Shown piece by piece: positions 34,619 to 42,893 of a stretch of 64,000 nucleotides of DNA. Where the stretch lies: NCBI RefSeq assembly GCF_024699985.1, contig NZ_JAJONA010000001.1:558001-622000 (forward strand). The letters are read 5' to 3'. Numbering within the stretch: the first letter of the stretch is position 1; every line of letters starts with the position of its first letter. This stretch comes from Phenylobacterium sp. J367. Its GTDB lineage: Bacteria; Pseudomonadota; Alphaproteobacteria; Caulobacterales; Caulobacteraceae. The notes beneath the pieces are model-generated. The model ran no database searches, was not told where the DNA came from, and saw nothing but the letters and a program-made list of their open reading frames with translations. A program made the translations under genes and the position numbers.

Positions 34619-35865
34619 CCGTTCCGCTCGCGCTCTACCGGCTGGCCACGGGGCTCGCCGAGCCGCTGGCGCCGGCGCTGCTCAAGGGTCGGGCGAAGCG
34701 GGGCAAGGAGGACGCCGCGCGGCTCGCCGAACGGCTGGGCCGGGCGGGCGCGGCCCGGCCGGCGGGGCCCGTGGTCTGGCTGCACGGGGTGAGCGTCGGC
34801 GAGAGCCTCTCGCTGGTCCCGCTGGTCGAGGCGCTGCAGGCCCGGCGCCCGGACGCGACCCTGCTCGTCACCTCCGGGACCGTGACCTCGGCGGAGGTGC
34901 TGGCCGGGCGGCTGCCGGCGGGCGCGGTCCACCAGTTCGCGCCTGTCGATGCGCCGGGGGCGGTGGGCCGCTTCCTGGACCACTGGCGGCCCGACCTCGG
35001 CGTGTTCGTGGAGAGCGAGCTCTGGCCGAACCTGATCCAGGCGGCGAAAGCGCGGGGCGTGAGGCTGGCGCTGCTCTCGGCGCGGATGACCGAGGGCAGC
35101 GCGCGGGGCTGGGCCCGGGCGCCGGCGAGCGCGCGGGCGCTGCTGTCGGCGTTCGACCTCGTCATGCCGCAGGATGCGGCGACGGCGGCGCGGCTGGCGA
35201 GGCTGGGGGCGACGGTCGGACCGGCGCTGAACCTGAAGCACATCGGCGGGCGGCTGCCCTTCGATCCCGCGGAACTGGCCGACCTGCGCAGCCGGACGCA
35301 GGGGCGGCCGGTCGTGGTGGCGGTCAGCACGCATCCGGGGGAGGAGCGGCTGATCGCCGAGTCGGCGCCCGGCGGCCTGCTGCTGGCGATCGCGCCGCGG
35401 CATCCGGAGCGGGCCGACGAGATCGCGGCCCAGCTCGCCGGCGCCCGCCCCGGCGACATCGCCCGGCGGTCCCGCGGCGAGCCCGTGAGCCCCCGGACCG
35501 GCGTCTATCTGGTGGACACCCTGGGCGAGCTGGGCGTCTTCCTGGAGCTGGCCGACGTGGTGGTGATGGGCGGCGGGTTCGCGCCCGGGGTCGGCGGGCA
35601 CAATCCGCTGGAGCCGGCGCGGCACGGCAAGCCCATCGTCACCGGGCCGGAGGTGTTCAACGCCGCCGACGTCTATGCGGCGATGTTCGCCGAGGGCGCG
35701 GCGATCGAGGCCAGGGACGGGGCCGCGCTGGCGCGCCACCTCCAGGGCCTGCTGACCTATCCGCACATCGCGCGCCGCATGGGCGAGGCGGCGCAGGCCT
35801 ATGCCGAGCGGCAGGGCGCGGCGCTTGACGGCACGCTCGCGCTCATCGAACCGCTGCTGCCGTGA
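34615..35865 (+). CDS. waaA: 3-deoxy-D-manno-octulosonic acid (Kdo) transferase
   Basis: 416 residues from the GTG at 34615. It transfers Kdo from CMP-Kdo to lipid IVA at the inner membrane. Typical segments: WLHGVSVGESLSLVPLVEAL, FVESELWPNLIQAAKARGV (the ESELWPN motif), NLKHIGGRLPFD, STHPGEERLI, and VVMGGGFAPGVGGHNPLEPA in the donor site. The GTGA overlaps with both neighbours (the transporter gene before, lpxK after) suggest tight translational coupling. Confidence 0.92.
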   Translation: MTVPLALYRLATGLAEPLAPALLKGRAKRGKEDAARLAERLGRAGAARPAGPVVWLHGVSVGESLSLVPLVEALQARRPDATLLVTSGTVTSAEVLAGRLPAGAVHQFAPVDAPGAVGRFLDHWRPDLGVFVESELWPNLIQAAKARGVRLALLSARMTEGSARGWARAPASARALLSAFDLVMPQDAATAARLARLGATVGPALNLKHIGGRLPFDPAELADLRSRTQGRPVVVAVSTHPGEERLIAESAPGGLLLAIAPRHPERADEIAAQLAGARPGDIARRSRGEPVSPRTGVYLVDTLGELGVFLELADVVVMGGGFAPGVGGHNPLEPARHGKPIVTGPEVFNAADVYAAMFAEGAAIEARDGAALARHLQGLLTYPHIARRMGEAAQAYAERQGAALDGTLALIEPLLP

Positions 35866-36881
35866 AGCTCGCCACGCCCCGCTGGTGGTATCGGAGAGAC
35901 CGCGACCGGGCGTCGATGCCGGTGACGCGGGCGCTACTGACGCCGCTGTCGTGGATCTGGGCCGCGGCGACGGCGCGGCGGATCGCGGGGACGACACCAA
36001 CCGATCCGGGCGCGCCGGTGATCTGCGTGGGCAACCTGACCGTCGGCGGCACGGGGAAGACGCCGGTGGTGCGCGCGATCGCCCAGCGGCTGGCGGACCA
36101 GGGCCAGGCCGTGCACCTGCTGTCCCGCGGCTACGGCGGGAGCCTGAAGGGGCCGGTGCGGGTCGATCCGCAGGTCCACACCGCCGCCGAGGTGGGCGAC
36201 GAGCCGCTGATGCTAGCCCGCGACTTTCCGGTCTGGGTCGCGCGCGACCGGGCGGCGGGGGCGAAGGCCGCGGCGCAGGCGGGCGCCGACGTGGTGGTGA
36301 TGGACGACGGCCACCAGAACCCCTCGCTGCGGAAGGCGCTGTCGCTGGTCGTGGTCGATGGCGAGACCCGGGACGGGGAATGGCCGTTCGGCGACGGGCG
36401 GGTGTTCCCCGCCGGGCCCATGCGCGAGCCGCTGGCCGCCGGCCTGGCGCGGGCGGACGCCGCGGTGGTCCTGTTGCCCGCGGACCTGGCCGAGGCGGAC
36501 GGCGAGCTGCTCCGGACGCTGCAGGCCAGGCCGGTGCTCTGCGCCCACCTGGGGGCCGTAACGCCGCCGCCGGCCGGTCCGCAGGTGGGTTTCGCGGGGG
36601 TCGGCAAACCCTGGAAGGTCGAGCGGGCGCTGGTCGCGGCCGGTTGCGAGCTCGCCGACTTCGCGGCGTTCCCCGACCATGCGGCCTATGACGCCCGGAC
36701 GCTGCAGCGGCTCGCCGACCGCGCGGCGGCGTTCGGCGCGGGCCTGATCACCACCGAGAAGGACTGGGTCCGCCTGCCGCCGGCGTGGCGGGCCCGGGTG
36801 ACGCCCTGGCCCGTGCAGGCGGTGTTCGACGACACGGCGGCGCTGGACGCCCTGACCCGCGCCCTCGGCCCGACGCCTTAG
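35862..36881 (+). CDS. lpxK: tetraacyldisaccharide 4'-kinase
   Basis: 339 residues. It phosphorylates the 4' position of the lipid A disaccharide. The P-loop is GNLTVGGTGKTPVVRAIA (about 57-74), with HLLSRGYGGSLKGP, DVVVMDDGHQNPSLRKAL and GLITTEKDWVRLPP as further LpxK signatures. It uses a GTG start inside the waaA stop. The N-terminus MKLATPRWWYRRDR is short and basic, as usual for this peripheral membrane kinase. Confidence 0.93.
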   Translation: MKLATPRWWYRRDRDRASMPVTRALLTPLSWIWAAATARRIAGTTPTDPGAPVICVGNLTVGGTGKTPVVRAIAQRLADQGQAVHLLSRGYGGSLKGPVRVDPQVHTAAEVGDEPLMLARDFPVWVARDRAAGAKAAAQAGADVVVMDDGHQNPSLRKALSLVVVDGETRDGEWPFGDGRVFPAGPMREPLAAGLARADAAVVLLPADLAEADGELLRTLQARPVLCAHLGAVTPPPAGPQVGFAGVGKPWKVERALVAAGCELADFAAFPDHAAYDARTLQRLADRAAAFGAGLITTEKDWVRLPPAWRARVTPWPVQAVFDDTAALDALTRALGPTP

Positions 36882-36953
36882 GGGAACTCCGGGTTTCTTC
36901 GGATATAGGCGAACGGCGCGTGCCGCCATCCTCCGCCGGAAGGGGGAGGGTCG

Positions 36954-37445
36954 ATGCCGACGTGCTTCCGGATGGGGACCATCCTGGCGGCCATGAGCCT
37001 GGGACTGGCGCTGGCGCAACCCGCCGCCGGGCAGGAGCCTGACGCCGTCGGGACCCTGCAGGTCCGCGCGCGCCTGGAGGCGAGCTGCAGCGTCACGCTG
37101 CAGGATCTCGACTTCGGCGAGTACCGCGCCGCCTCCGCCAGCCAGGTGAAGACGGTGATCGAGGTCCGCTGCACGCCCGGCGTCCGGTTCAACGTCGCCC
37201 TCGACGGCGGCGGAGCCGGCGACGCGGACCTGCGCCGAATGACCGGCGCCGGCGAGCTCTCCTACCAGCTCTACGTCGACGCCTCCCACCGGCGGATCTT
37301 CGGCGACGCCACCGGCGGCGAGACGGTCTCGATGGAGGCCAACGGCAAGTGGCAGCGGGTGAACGTCTACGGGAGCGTGCCGAAGGGGCAGTCCCCGCCG
37401 CCCGGCGGCTTCTACGACACCGTCACCATGACCCTCACCTACTGA
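36954..37445 (+). CDS. SCPU-domain pilin-like protein 1 of a chaperone-usher operon
   Basis: 163 residues. A signal peptide (MGTILAAMSLGLALAQPAAG) is followed by one spore-coat-U domain: LEASCSVTLQDLDFGEYRAA, then VRCTPGVRFNVALDGG, then a C-terminal QRVNVYGSVPKGQ and YDTVTMTLTY donor/last strand. Two cysteines form the usual disulfide. By analogy with Csu pili it is a major or minor subunit. The start may be 36954 or the ATG at 36972. It is first in a six-gene operon. Confidence 0.82.
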   Translation: MPTCFRMGTILAAMSLGLALAQPAAGQEPDAVGTLQVRARLEASCSVTLQDLDFGEYRAASASQVKTVIEVRCTPGVRFNVALDGGGAGDADLRRMTGAGELSYQLYVDASHRRIFGDATGGETVSMEANGKWQRVNVYGSVPKGQSPPPGGFYDTVTMTLTY

Positions 37446-37456
37446 TGGAGGCTTGC

Positions 37457-37927
37457 ATGAGAACCGCCCTTCTCGCGCTCGCGGCATTGGCGATCTCCGG
37501 CCCGGCGTTCGCCCAGACCAAGACCGGCCAGTTCGCCGTGCGCGCGTCGGTCAACGCGGACTGCCAGATCACCACCCGCGATCTCGACTTCGGGAGCTAC
37601 GCGGCGGCCAGCAACACGCGGGCCAACACCAGTTTCGACGTGCGCTGCACCGCCGGCTCGGCGGTGACCATCTCGCTGGACGGCGGCCAGTCGGGCAATC
37701 CGCAGCAGCGGACGATGACCGGCCAGGGCGCGAACCTGGGCTACCAGCTCTACAAGGACGCGGCCTACCAGAACCCGATCAACACCGTGGGCGCGACCTG
37801 GCAGCTGTCGAACTCCGAAAACACCGGCCAGACGGTCACCTACAACGTCTACGGCGACATCCCCACGGGACAGGCCGTGCCGGCGGGCAACTACACCGAC
37901 ACCGTCCGCGTGACGGTCCAGTACTGA
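37457..37927 (+). CDS. SCPU-domain pilin-like protein 2
   Basis: 156 residues. Signal peptide MRTALLALAALAISGPAFAQ, then VNADCQITTRDLDFGSYAAA, FDVRCTAGSAVTISLDGGQS, LGYQLYKDAAYQ and a C-terminal VRVTVQY. It is a paralogue of protein 1, starting 11 nt after it. The cleaner pilin-like sequence suggests it is the main shaft subunit, which is inference. Confidence 0.83.
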   Translation: MRTALLALAALAISGPAFAQTKTGQFAVRASVNADCQITTRDLDFGSYAAASNTRANTSFDVRCTAGSAVTISLDGGQSGNPQQRTMTGQGANLGYQLYKDAAYQNPINTVGATWQLSNSENTGQTVTYNVYGDIPTGQAVPAGNYTDTVRVTVQY

Positions 37928-37941
37928 CCCGGGAGCCGCCC

Positions 37942-38661
37942 ATGAGAGCCTTCGCCGCCCCCCTCATCGCCGCGGTCCTTGCGGCCTCGACGCTGGCGAT
38001 CGCGCCGGCCGCCCAGGCCGCCTCCCTGGAGATCGGACCCGTCAACGTCAGCCTGATCGGCCGGGAGCGGACCGCCACGGTCCAGGTGCGCAACCCGGGC
38101 ACGGAGCCGTTGAACGTCCAGATCCGGCCGGTGGACTGGACCCAGGCCGACGGCCAGGACGTGCACACGCCGTCCGAGACCCTGGTCGTCAGTCCTCCGT
38201 TCTTCACCGTCGCGCCCGGTCAGGCCCAGACGGTGCGGCTGGTGGTGAACCTGCCGAAGACCCCGACCACCGAGCGGGCCTGGCGCCTGATCATCGACGA
38301 ACTGCCCCCCGCCAAGGCCGGCGGCGTGGCCGGCGTCGTGGTGCCGATCCGGGCCCTGGTGCCGGTGTTCCTGGCGCCCAGCCTGGCGGCGCGGCCGAAG
38401 CTCGCCTGGAGCGCGACCAGCCAGGACGGACAGCTACGCCTCAACGTGGCCAACAGCGGTCCCGTCCACGAGCGCCTGATCGGCCTGCAGCTCACATCCG
38501 GCGGCAAGCCGGTGGGCGGCCCGGACCCGCTTTTCGGCTATGTGCTGAGCGGGACGAGCCGCACCTGGTCCGTTCCCGCCGCCGGGGCCGAGGGCGCGGT
38601 GTCGCTCCGCGGCGACGGCGCCTTTGGACCCGTGAAGGCCGACGTCGCCGTCGCCAACTGA
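37942..38661 (+). CDS. periplasmic pilus chaperone (FimC/CsuC type)
   Basis: 239 residues. Signal peptide to about residue 28 (IAPAAQAA), then an N-terminal Ig domain with LEIGPVNVSLIGRERTATVQ and PPFFTVAPGQAQTVRLV (the conserved chaperone G1-strand region), and WRLIIDELPP. The basic residues that anchor subunit C-termini are in the usual places (Arg in IGRERTA). It would donate a strand to SCPU subunits and hand them to the usher. Confidence 0.85.
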   Translation: MRAFAAPLIAAVLAASTLAIAPAAQAASLEIGPVNVSLIGRERTATVQVRNPGTEPLNVQIRPVDWTQADGQDVHTPSETLVVSPPFFTVAPGQAQTVRLVVNLPKTPTTERAWRLIIDELPPAKAGGVAGVVVPIRALVPVFLAPSLAARPKLAWSATSQDGQLRLNVANSGPVHERLIGLQLTSGGKPVGGPDPLFGYVLSGTSRTWSVPAAGAEGAVSLRGDGAFGPVKADVAVAN

Positions 38662-38668
38662 GGCCGAT

Positions 38669-41020
38669 GTGCGCCGGCGGGCCCGCGGGTGGAAGGCCTT
38701 GACCGGCGCCGTCCTGGCCGCCGCCCTGGGCACGAGCACCCTGGCGGCCGTGACCCTGGCCCCCGGCCCGGCCGAGGCGCCCGGGCCCGAGCCGGTCATC
38801 CTGTTGCTGGAGGTGTCGGTGAACGGCTGGCGGCGGAACCTAGTGGCCGCCTTCCGGCAGGACGGGGAGCGCCTGTCGCTGCCCGCCGACCAGTACAGCG
38901 GCCTGGGCTTCGCGCTGGATCCCAGCCAGGTGGAGACGGTGGACGGCGAGCCGCGCGTCTTCCTCGACCGGATCGCCGGCCTGACCTGGCGCATCGACAT
39001 GGCCGCCCAGACCATCGACCTGCAGGCGCCGGTCGAGGCCCTGACGCCGGAGCGGCTGTCCATCAGCCCGCCGCCGGAGCGGGTCGACAGCCGCGCCGAC
39101 TGGAGCGCCTTCCTCAGCTACGACGCCTTCGGCGAGTGGGCCGCCGAGAGCAAGGACGAGTTGTTCACCCGCACGGGGACCGTCGACCTCGAGGCGCGGC
39201 TGATCGCGCCCTGGTTCACCTTCGGCAGCGCAGGCTTCGTCACGCCCGGGCCGGAGTCGGCCGGGCTGATCCGGCTCGAGACCGCCCTGACCTTCGACCG
39301 GCCGGACGACGCCACCTCGCTGATGCTCGGCGACGGCTATTCGGGGGCGCTGAGCTGGACGCGGTCGCTCAGGTTCGGCGGCGCCCAGTACCGGCGGGAC
39401 TTCGGGCTTCGACCCGATCTCGTGACCCAGCCCATGCCGCAGTTCAGCACCGGCGTGACGGCGCCCTCGGCCCTCGACCTCTACGTCAACGGGGTCGAGC
39501 GGTTCGCGGCCAGCGCGGCGCCGGGCTCACTGCTAGTGCGCGACATGCCGGTGACCACCGGCGCCAACGAGGTGCGGATCGTGCTGACGGATCCCAGCGG
39601 CCGCCGCCGCGAGGTCTATCTGCCCTTCTATGTGAGCACCGAACTCCTCGCCCCGGGCCTGACAGACTTCACCCTCGAGGCCGGTTCGGAACGCCGCGAC
39701 TACGCTACCAAGAGCGCCAGCTACGGCGACAGCTTCGCCTCCGGGTCGATCCGGCACGGGGTCAGCGAAACCCTGACGGCGGAGTTTCACGCGGAAGCCG
39801 CCGACGACTTCGCCATGGCCGGCGCCGGCGGCCATTTGGCCCTCTGGGACGCGGTCATCCTCTCCGGCATCGTGGCCGGCAGCCGCGGGCCGGCCGGCGA
39901 CGGCTACCTCTGGAGCCTCGGCGTCGAGCGCACCGGCCCGCGGATCAGCGCGACGGTCCGCTACGAAGAGGCCTCGCAGGATTTCGAGGACCTAGCGGCC
40001 CGGTTCGGCCAACCCCGGCTGCGCCGGAGCCTCGTCGCGTCGGGGAGTTGGCAGATGTCCGCGCGGCAATCCGCGAACGTGACCTATGTGCTGCAGGATC
40101 GGGGGAAGGGGTTCCGGTCCGAGGTGATCACCGCCAACCTCGGCCGCAGCTTCTGGCGCAGCCGGCTGCGCGCCGACCTGAGCGGCTACGCGGACCTGAC
40201 CCAGCGCGGCGAATGGGGCGCGAGCCTCATGCTGTCCTTCCCGCTCGGGCGGCGCGCCATGGCGACGGTGAGCGCCGCCCCCACGCCCGACTTCACGACC
40301 TATGCGGTGACGGCCAACGGCGACGGGAAGGATCCGCGGTTCAGCTGGTCCGGACGCTACGCGCGGGGGCCCGAGACCAGCGGCAACGTGGACCCGGTCT
40401 GGGAGGGCGCCCGCCTCGACGCCTATGCGAGCTACAGCCGGGTGGGCCCTTCGCAGGCCGTCCAGGCGCAGCTCGGCCAGTCCCTGGTGTTCATCGACGG
40501 GGGCCTGCACCTCGCCTCGCGGATCGACGACGCCTTCACGGTAGTCGAACTGCCGGACACGCCGGGCGTCGAGGTGTTCCTGGAGAACCGCCCGGCGGGC
40601 CGGACCGGGCGGAACGGGCGGCTGCTGATCAACCGCCTGCAGGGCGGCGAGGCCAACGCCATCTCGATCGCCGCCCTCGACCTGCCGATCACCTCCCAGG
40701 CCGATGCGTTCGCCAAGACGGCCGCGCCCCGCCGCGGCAGCGGCGTCGTCACCCGCTTCAGGATCGACCATCAGATGTCGGCCGTGGTCGTGCTGGCGGA
40801 TCGAGCGCAGAAGCCGCTGCCGCTCGGCGCCGAGGTGCGGCTGGCGGGCGGCGACGAGACCGCCGCGGTGGGCTACGGCGGCGAGGCCTATCTGCGCGGC
40901 GTTCGTCCGGGAGAGAACCGGGTCACGGTGCGCTGGCCCGACGGGCAATGCGAGGCCACGTTCGACATCCAGGGCGGGGCGGACACCGTGCCCCGCGTGA
41001 GGGCCACGCCATGCGAATGA
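38669..41020 (+). CDS. outer membrane fimbrial usher (FimD/CsuD type)
   Basis: 783 residues from a GTG. After a signal region come an N-terminal domain (LLLEVSVNGWRRNLVAAFRQ), a beta-barrel with many aromatic-ended strands, a plug-containing middle (DLYVNGVERFAASAAPGSLL, NEVRIVLTDPSGRRREVYLP) and C-terminal domains (VFLENRPAGRTGRNGRLLIN). It forms the pore through which the pilus is assembled. Family length is normal for the archaic class. Its end overlaps the start of the third SCPU gene by 10 nt. Confidence 0.87.
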   Translation: MRRRARGWKALTGAVLAAALGTSTLAAVTLAPGPAEAPGPEPVILLLEVSVNGWRRNLVAAFRQDGERLSLPADQYSGLGFALDPSQVETVDGEPRVFLDRIAGLTWRIDMAAQTIDLQAPVEALTPERLSISPPPERVDSRADWSAFLSYDAFGEWAAESKDELFTRTGTVDLEARLIAPWFTFGSAGFVTPGPESAGLIRLETALTFDRPDDATSLMLGDGYSGALSWTRSLRFGGAQYRRDFGLRPDLVTQPMPQFSTGVTAPSALDLYVNGVERFAASAAPGSLLVRDMPVTTGANEVRIVLTDPSGRRREVYLPFYVSTELLAPGLTDFTLEAGSERRDYATKSASYGDSFASGSIRHGVSETLTAEFHAEAADDFAMAGAGGHLALWDAVILSGIVAGSRGPAGDGYLWSLGVERTGPRISATVRYEEASQDFEDLAARFGQPRLRRSLVASGSWQMSARQSANVTYVLQDRGKGFRSEVITANLGRSFWRSRLRADLSGYADLTQRGEWGASLMLSFPLGRRAMATVSAAPTPDFTTYAVTANGDGKDPRFSWSGRYARGPETSGNVDPVWEGARLDAYASYSRVGPSQAVQAQLGQSLVFIDGGLHLASRIDDAFTVVELPDTPGVEVFLENRPAGRTGRNGRLLINRLQGGEANAISIAALDLPITSQADAFAKTAAPRRGSGVVTRFRIDHQMSAVVVLADRAQKPLPLGAEVRLAGGDETAAVGYGGEAYLRGVRPGENRVTVRWPDGQCEATFDIQGGADTVPRVRATPCE

Positions 41021-41473
41021 CAGCCATGCTTCTGGCCCTGGCGCTCGGCGCGGCCTGGGCCCCGGCCGCGCAGGCCCAGCAGAGCTGCACGATCGAGGTC
41101 GATCCCCTGGACTTCGAGCGCTACGACCCGTTCCACGCCCAGCCGAACCGGGTGCGGGGCCAGATCCGGGTCCGTTGCGACGTGGGCCTACCGGTCCAGC
41201 ACGTGGCGCTCTCGACTGGCCAGTCGGGGAACTATCACCGCCGCTATCTGGCCAGCGGCGGCGCCCTCGCTCGACTACAACATCTATGCGGACCCCACCT
41301 TCCGTCACATCGCCGGCGACGGAAGCTCCGGCACCACCGTGCTGGTCAGCCGCGCCAAGACGCGCGACCTGCGGCCCATCGAGCGGTTCGTCTTCTATGG
41401 CGAGATCCCGGCGGGACAGTTCCTGCCGGCCGGCGACTATTTTGATTCCGTCGCGGTCATCGTAGTGTTCTGA
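41011..41473 (+). CDS. SCPU-domain protein 3, probable tip subunit, one frameshift
   Basis: After repair about 153 residues: signal peptide MRMTAMLLALALGAAWAPAA, then SCTIEVDPLDFERYDPFHAQ, VRCDVGLPVQHVALSTGQSG, SLDYNIYADPTFRHIAGDG and a terminal YFDSVAVIVVF. An extra G near 41257-41262 breaks the frame. Position after the usher matches the Csu tip adhesin CsuE, but this protein has one domain, not two, so the tip assignment is tentative. Confidence 0.7.
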
Positions 41474-41476
41474 GAG

Positions 41477-41680
41477 ATGCTGATCGCCGCCCTCACCCTG
41501 GCCCTCGCCGCGCCGCCGCTGACGGTGTCCAAGCCGATGACGGTGCGGGTGCGGGTCGAGGCCGTCTGCATGGTCGCGGCGCACGCCGCCAGCGCCTGCC
41601 GCGGGGCCACGGGCGCCGCGCCGCTCGTGGACCGTGAGACGAACGCCGACGGCCAGCGCCGCCGGATCGTCGAGTACTAG
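41477..41680 (+). CDS. 67-residue exported protein at the end of the pilus operon
   Basis: It starts 3 nt after the third SCPU gene, with GAGAG just before the ATG. MLIAALTLALAAPPL is a signal peptide; the mature part (VSKPMTVRVRVEAVCMVAAH, then RGATGAAPLVDRETNADGQR) has two cysteines. It resembles the first strand of an SCPU domain (VRVRVEAVCMV), so it may be a truncated subunit or a strand donor. Function unknown. The stop overlaps that of the convergent phosphotransferase gene by 4 nt. Confidence 0.5.
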   Translation: MLIAALTLALAAPPLTVSKPMTVRVRVEAVCMVAAHAASACRGATGAAPLVDRETNADGQRRRIVEY

Positions 41681-42762
41681 GCGCTCGCCCCGGCCTTCTC
41701 GGCATAGGCCCAGCTCATCTTCGCCAGGGCCTCGACGCGGGGCGCCATGTTGGCGGCGTCCGGGTGATTGGCGGTGCCGTCGCGGACGCGGCCCAGGATC
41801 CCCTGCAGGATGCCGACCAGGCGGAAGGCGTTGTAAGAGAAGAACCAGTTCAGGTCGTGGATGCCGGTGCGGCCGGTCAGGCTGCAGTAGTACGCCACCG
41901 CCTCGTCCAGGGTCGGGATGCCGTGGGCCTCCAGGTCCGGGATCGTCGAGATGGTCCCGTTGATCCAGTTCATCAGGACGTAGGTGAAGTCGGCCAGCGG
42001 CTCGCCGAGCGTCCCCAGCTCCCAGTCCAGCACCGCCACCACGCGGGGCTCGGTGGGATGGAAGATCATGTTGTCGAGGCGGTAGTCGCCGTGGACGATC
42101 GAGGTCCGCTCCTGGGCCGGCACGGTCTTCGGCAGCCACTCGATGAGGCGCTCGACCTCGGGGATGTGGACCGTCTCGGAGGCCTTGTACTGCTTGGTCC
42201 AGCGGTCGACCTGGCGGGACATGTAGTTGCCGGGCTTGCCGTAGTCCTCGAGGCCGACGGCGACGTAGTCGGTGTTGTGCAGGTCGGCGAGCGTCTTGAT
42301 CTTGGCCCGGAAGATGGCGTTGCGCTCGGCGGGCTCGCACTGCGGCAGGCTCTGGTCCCAGAGGACCCGGCCCTCGACCATGTCCATGACGTAGAACCAG
42401 GTGCCGATGACGCCGTCGTCGGTGCACAGGCCGTAGGGCTTCGCCACCGGGAAGCCGGTCGGGTAGAGGGCGCTGATCACCCGGAACTCGCGGTCCACGG
42501 CGTGGGCGGACGGCAGCAGCTTGCCCGGCGGCTTGCGGCGCAGGACGTACTTCTTCGTGGGCGTGATGAGCTGGTAGGTCGGGTTGGACTGGCCGCCCTT
42601 GAACTGCCGGACCTCCAGCGGGCCGGCGTAGCCCTCGACGTTGGCGCGCATCCAGGCCTCGAGCGCGGCCTCGTCGAAGCGGTGGGACTCGGCGACCTCC
42701 TTGGTGCCCGTGTTGGCCTGCTCGCGCGCCTGTTCGGCGGCGATGTCTGCGGTCACGGACAT
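41677..42762 (-). CDS. aminoglycoside phosphotransferase-fold (APH/ACAD10-like) phosphotransferase
   Basis: 361 residues. Kinase-fold motifs: RQFKGGQSNPTYQLITPTKK (nucleotide loop), YVLRRKPPGKLL (Lys), SIVHGDYRLDNMIFHP (catalytic loop, Asp) and VAVLDWELGTLGEPLADFTY (metal-binding Asp). This subgroup is often linked to acyl-CoA dehydrogenases in fatty acid or hydroxy-acid breakdown (ACAD10/11 kinases). No acyl-CoA gene is adjacent. It is a monocistronic gene with a 131-nt gap to purD. Confidence 0.82.
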   Translation of the reverse strand: MSVTADIAAEQAREQANTGTKEVAESHRFDEAALEAWMRANVEGYAGPLEVRQFKGGQSNPTYQLITPTKKYVLRRKPPGKLLPSAHAVDREFRVISALYPTGFPVAKPYGLCTDDGVIGTWFYVMDMVEGRVLWDQSLPQCEPAERNAIFRAKIKTLADLHNTDYVAVGLEDYGKPGNYMSRQVDRWTKQYKASETVHIPEVERLIEWLPKTVPAQERTSIVHGDYRLDNMIFHPTEPRVVAVLDWELGTLGEPLADFTYVLMNWINGTISTIPDLEAHGIPTLDEAVAYYCSLTGRTGIHDLNWFFSYNAFRLVGILQGILGRVRDGTANHPDAANMAPRVEALAKMSWAYAEKAGASA

Positions 42763-42893
42763 GGCGTCTCCCCTTGGACTTCGTACGCTTGTTTGAAACC
42801 ACCTTACCCAGCGGCGGCCAAGCGGGGAAGGCCAGCCGGATGATGCCGCGCGTCCGGGCGGCGAAACCGCGTCACACTTTCGCCTGACGCGCT

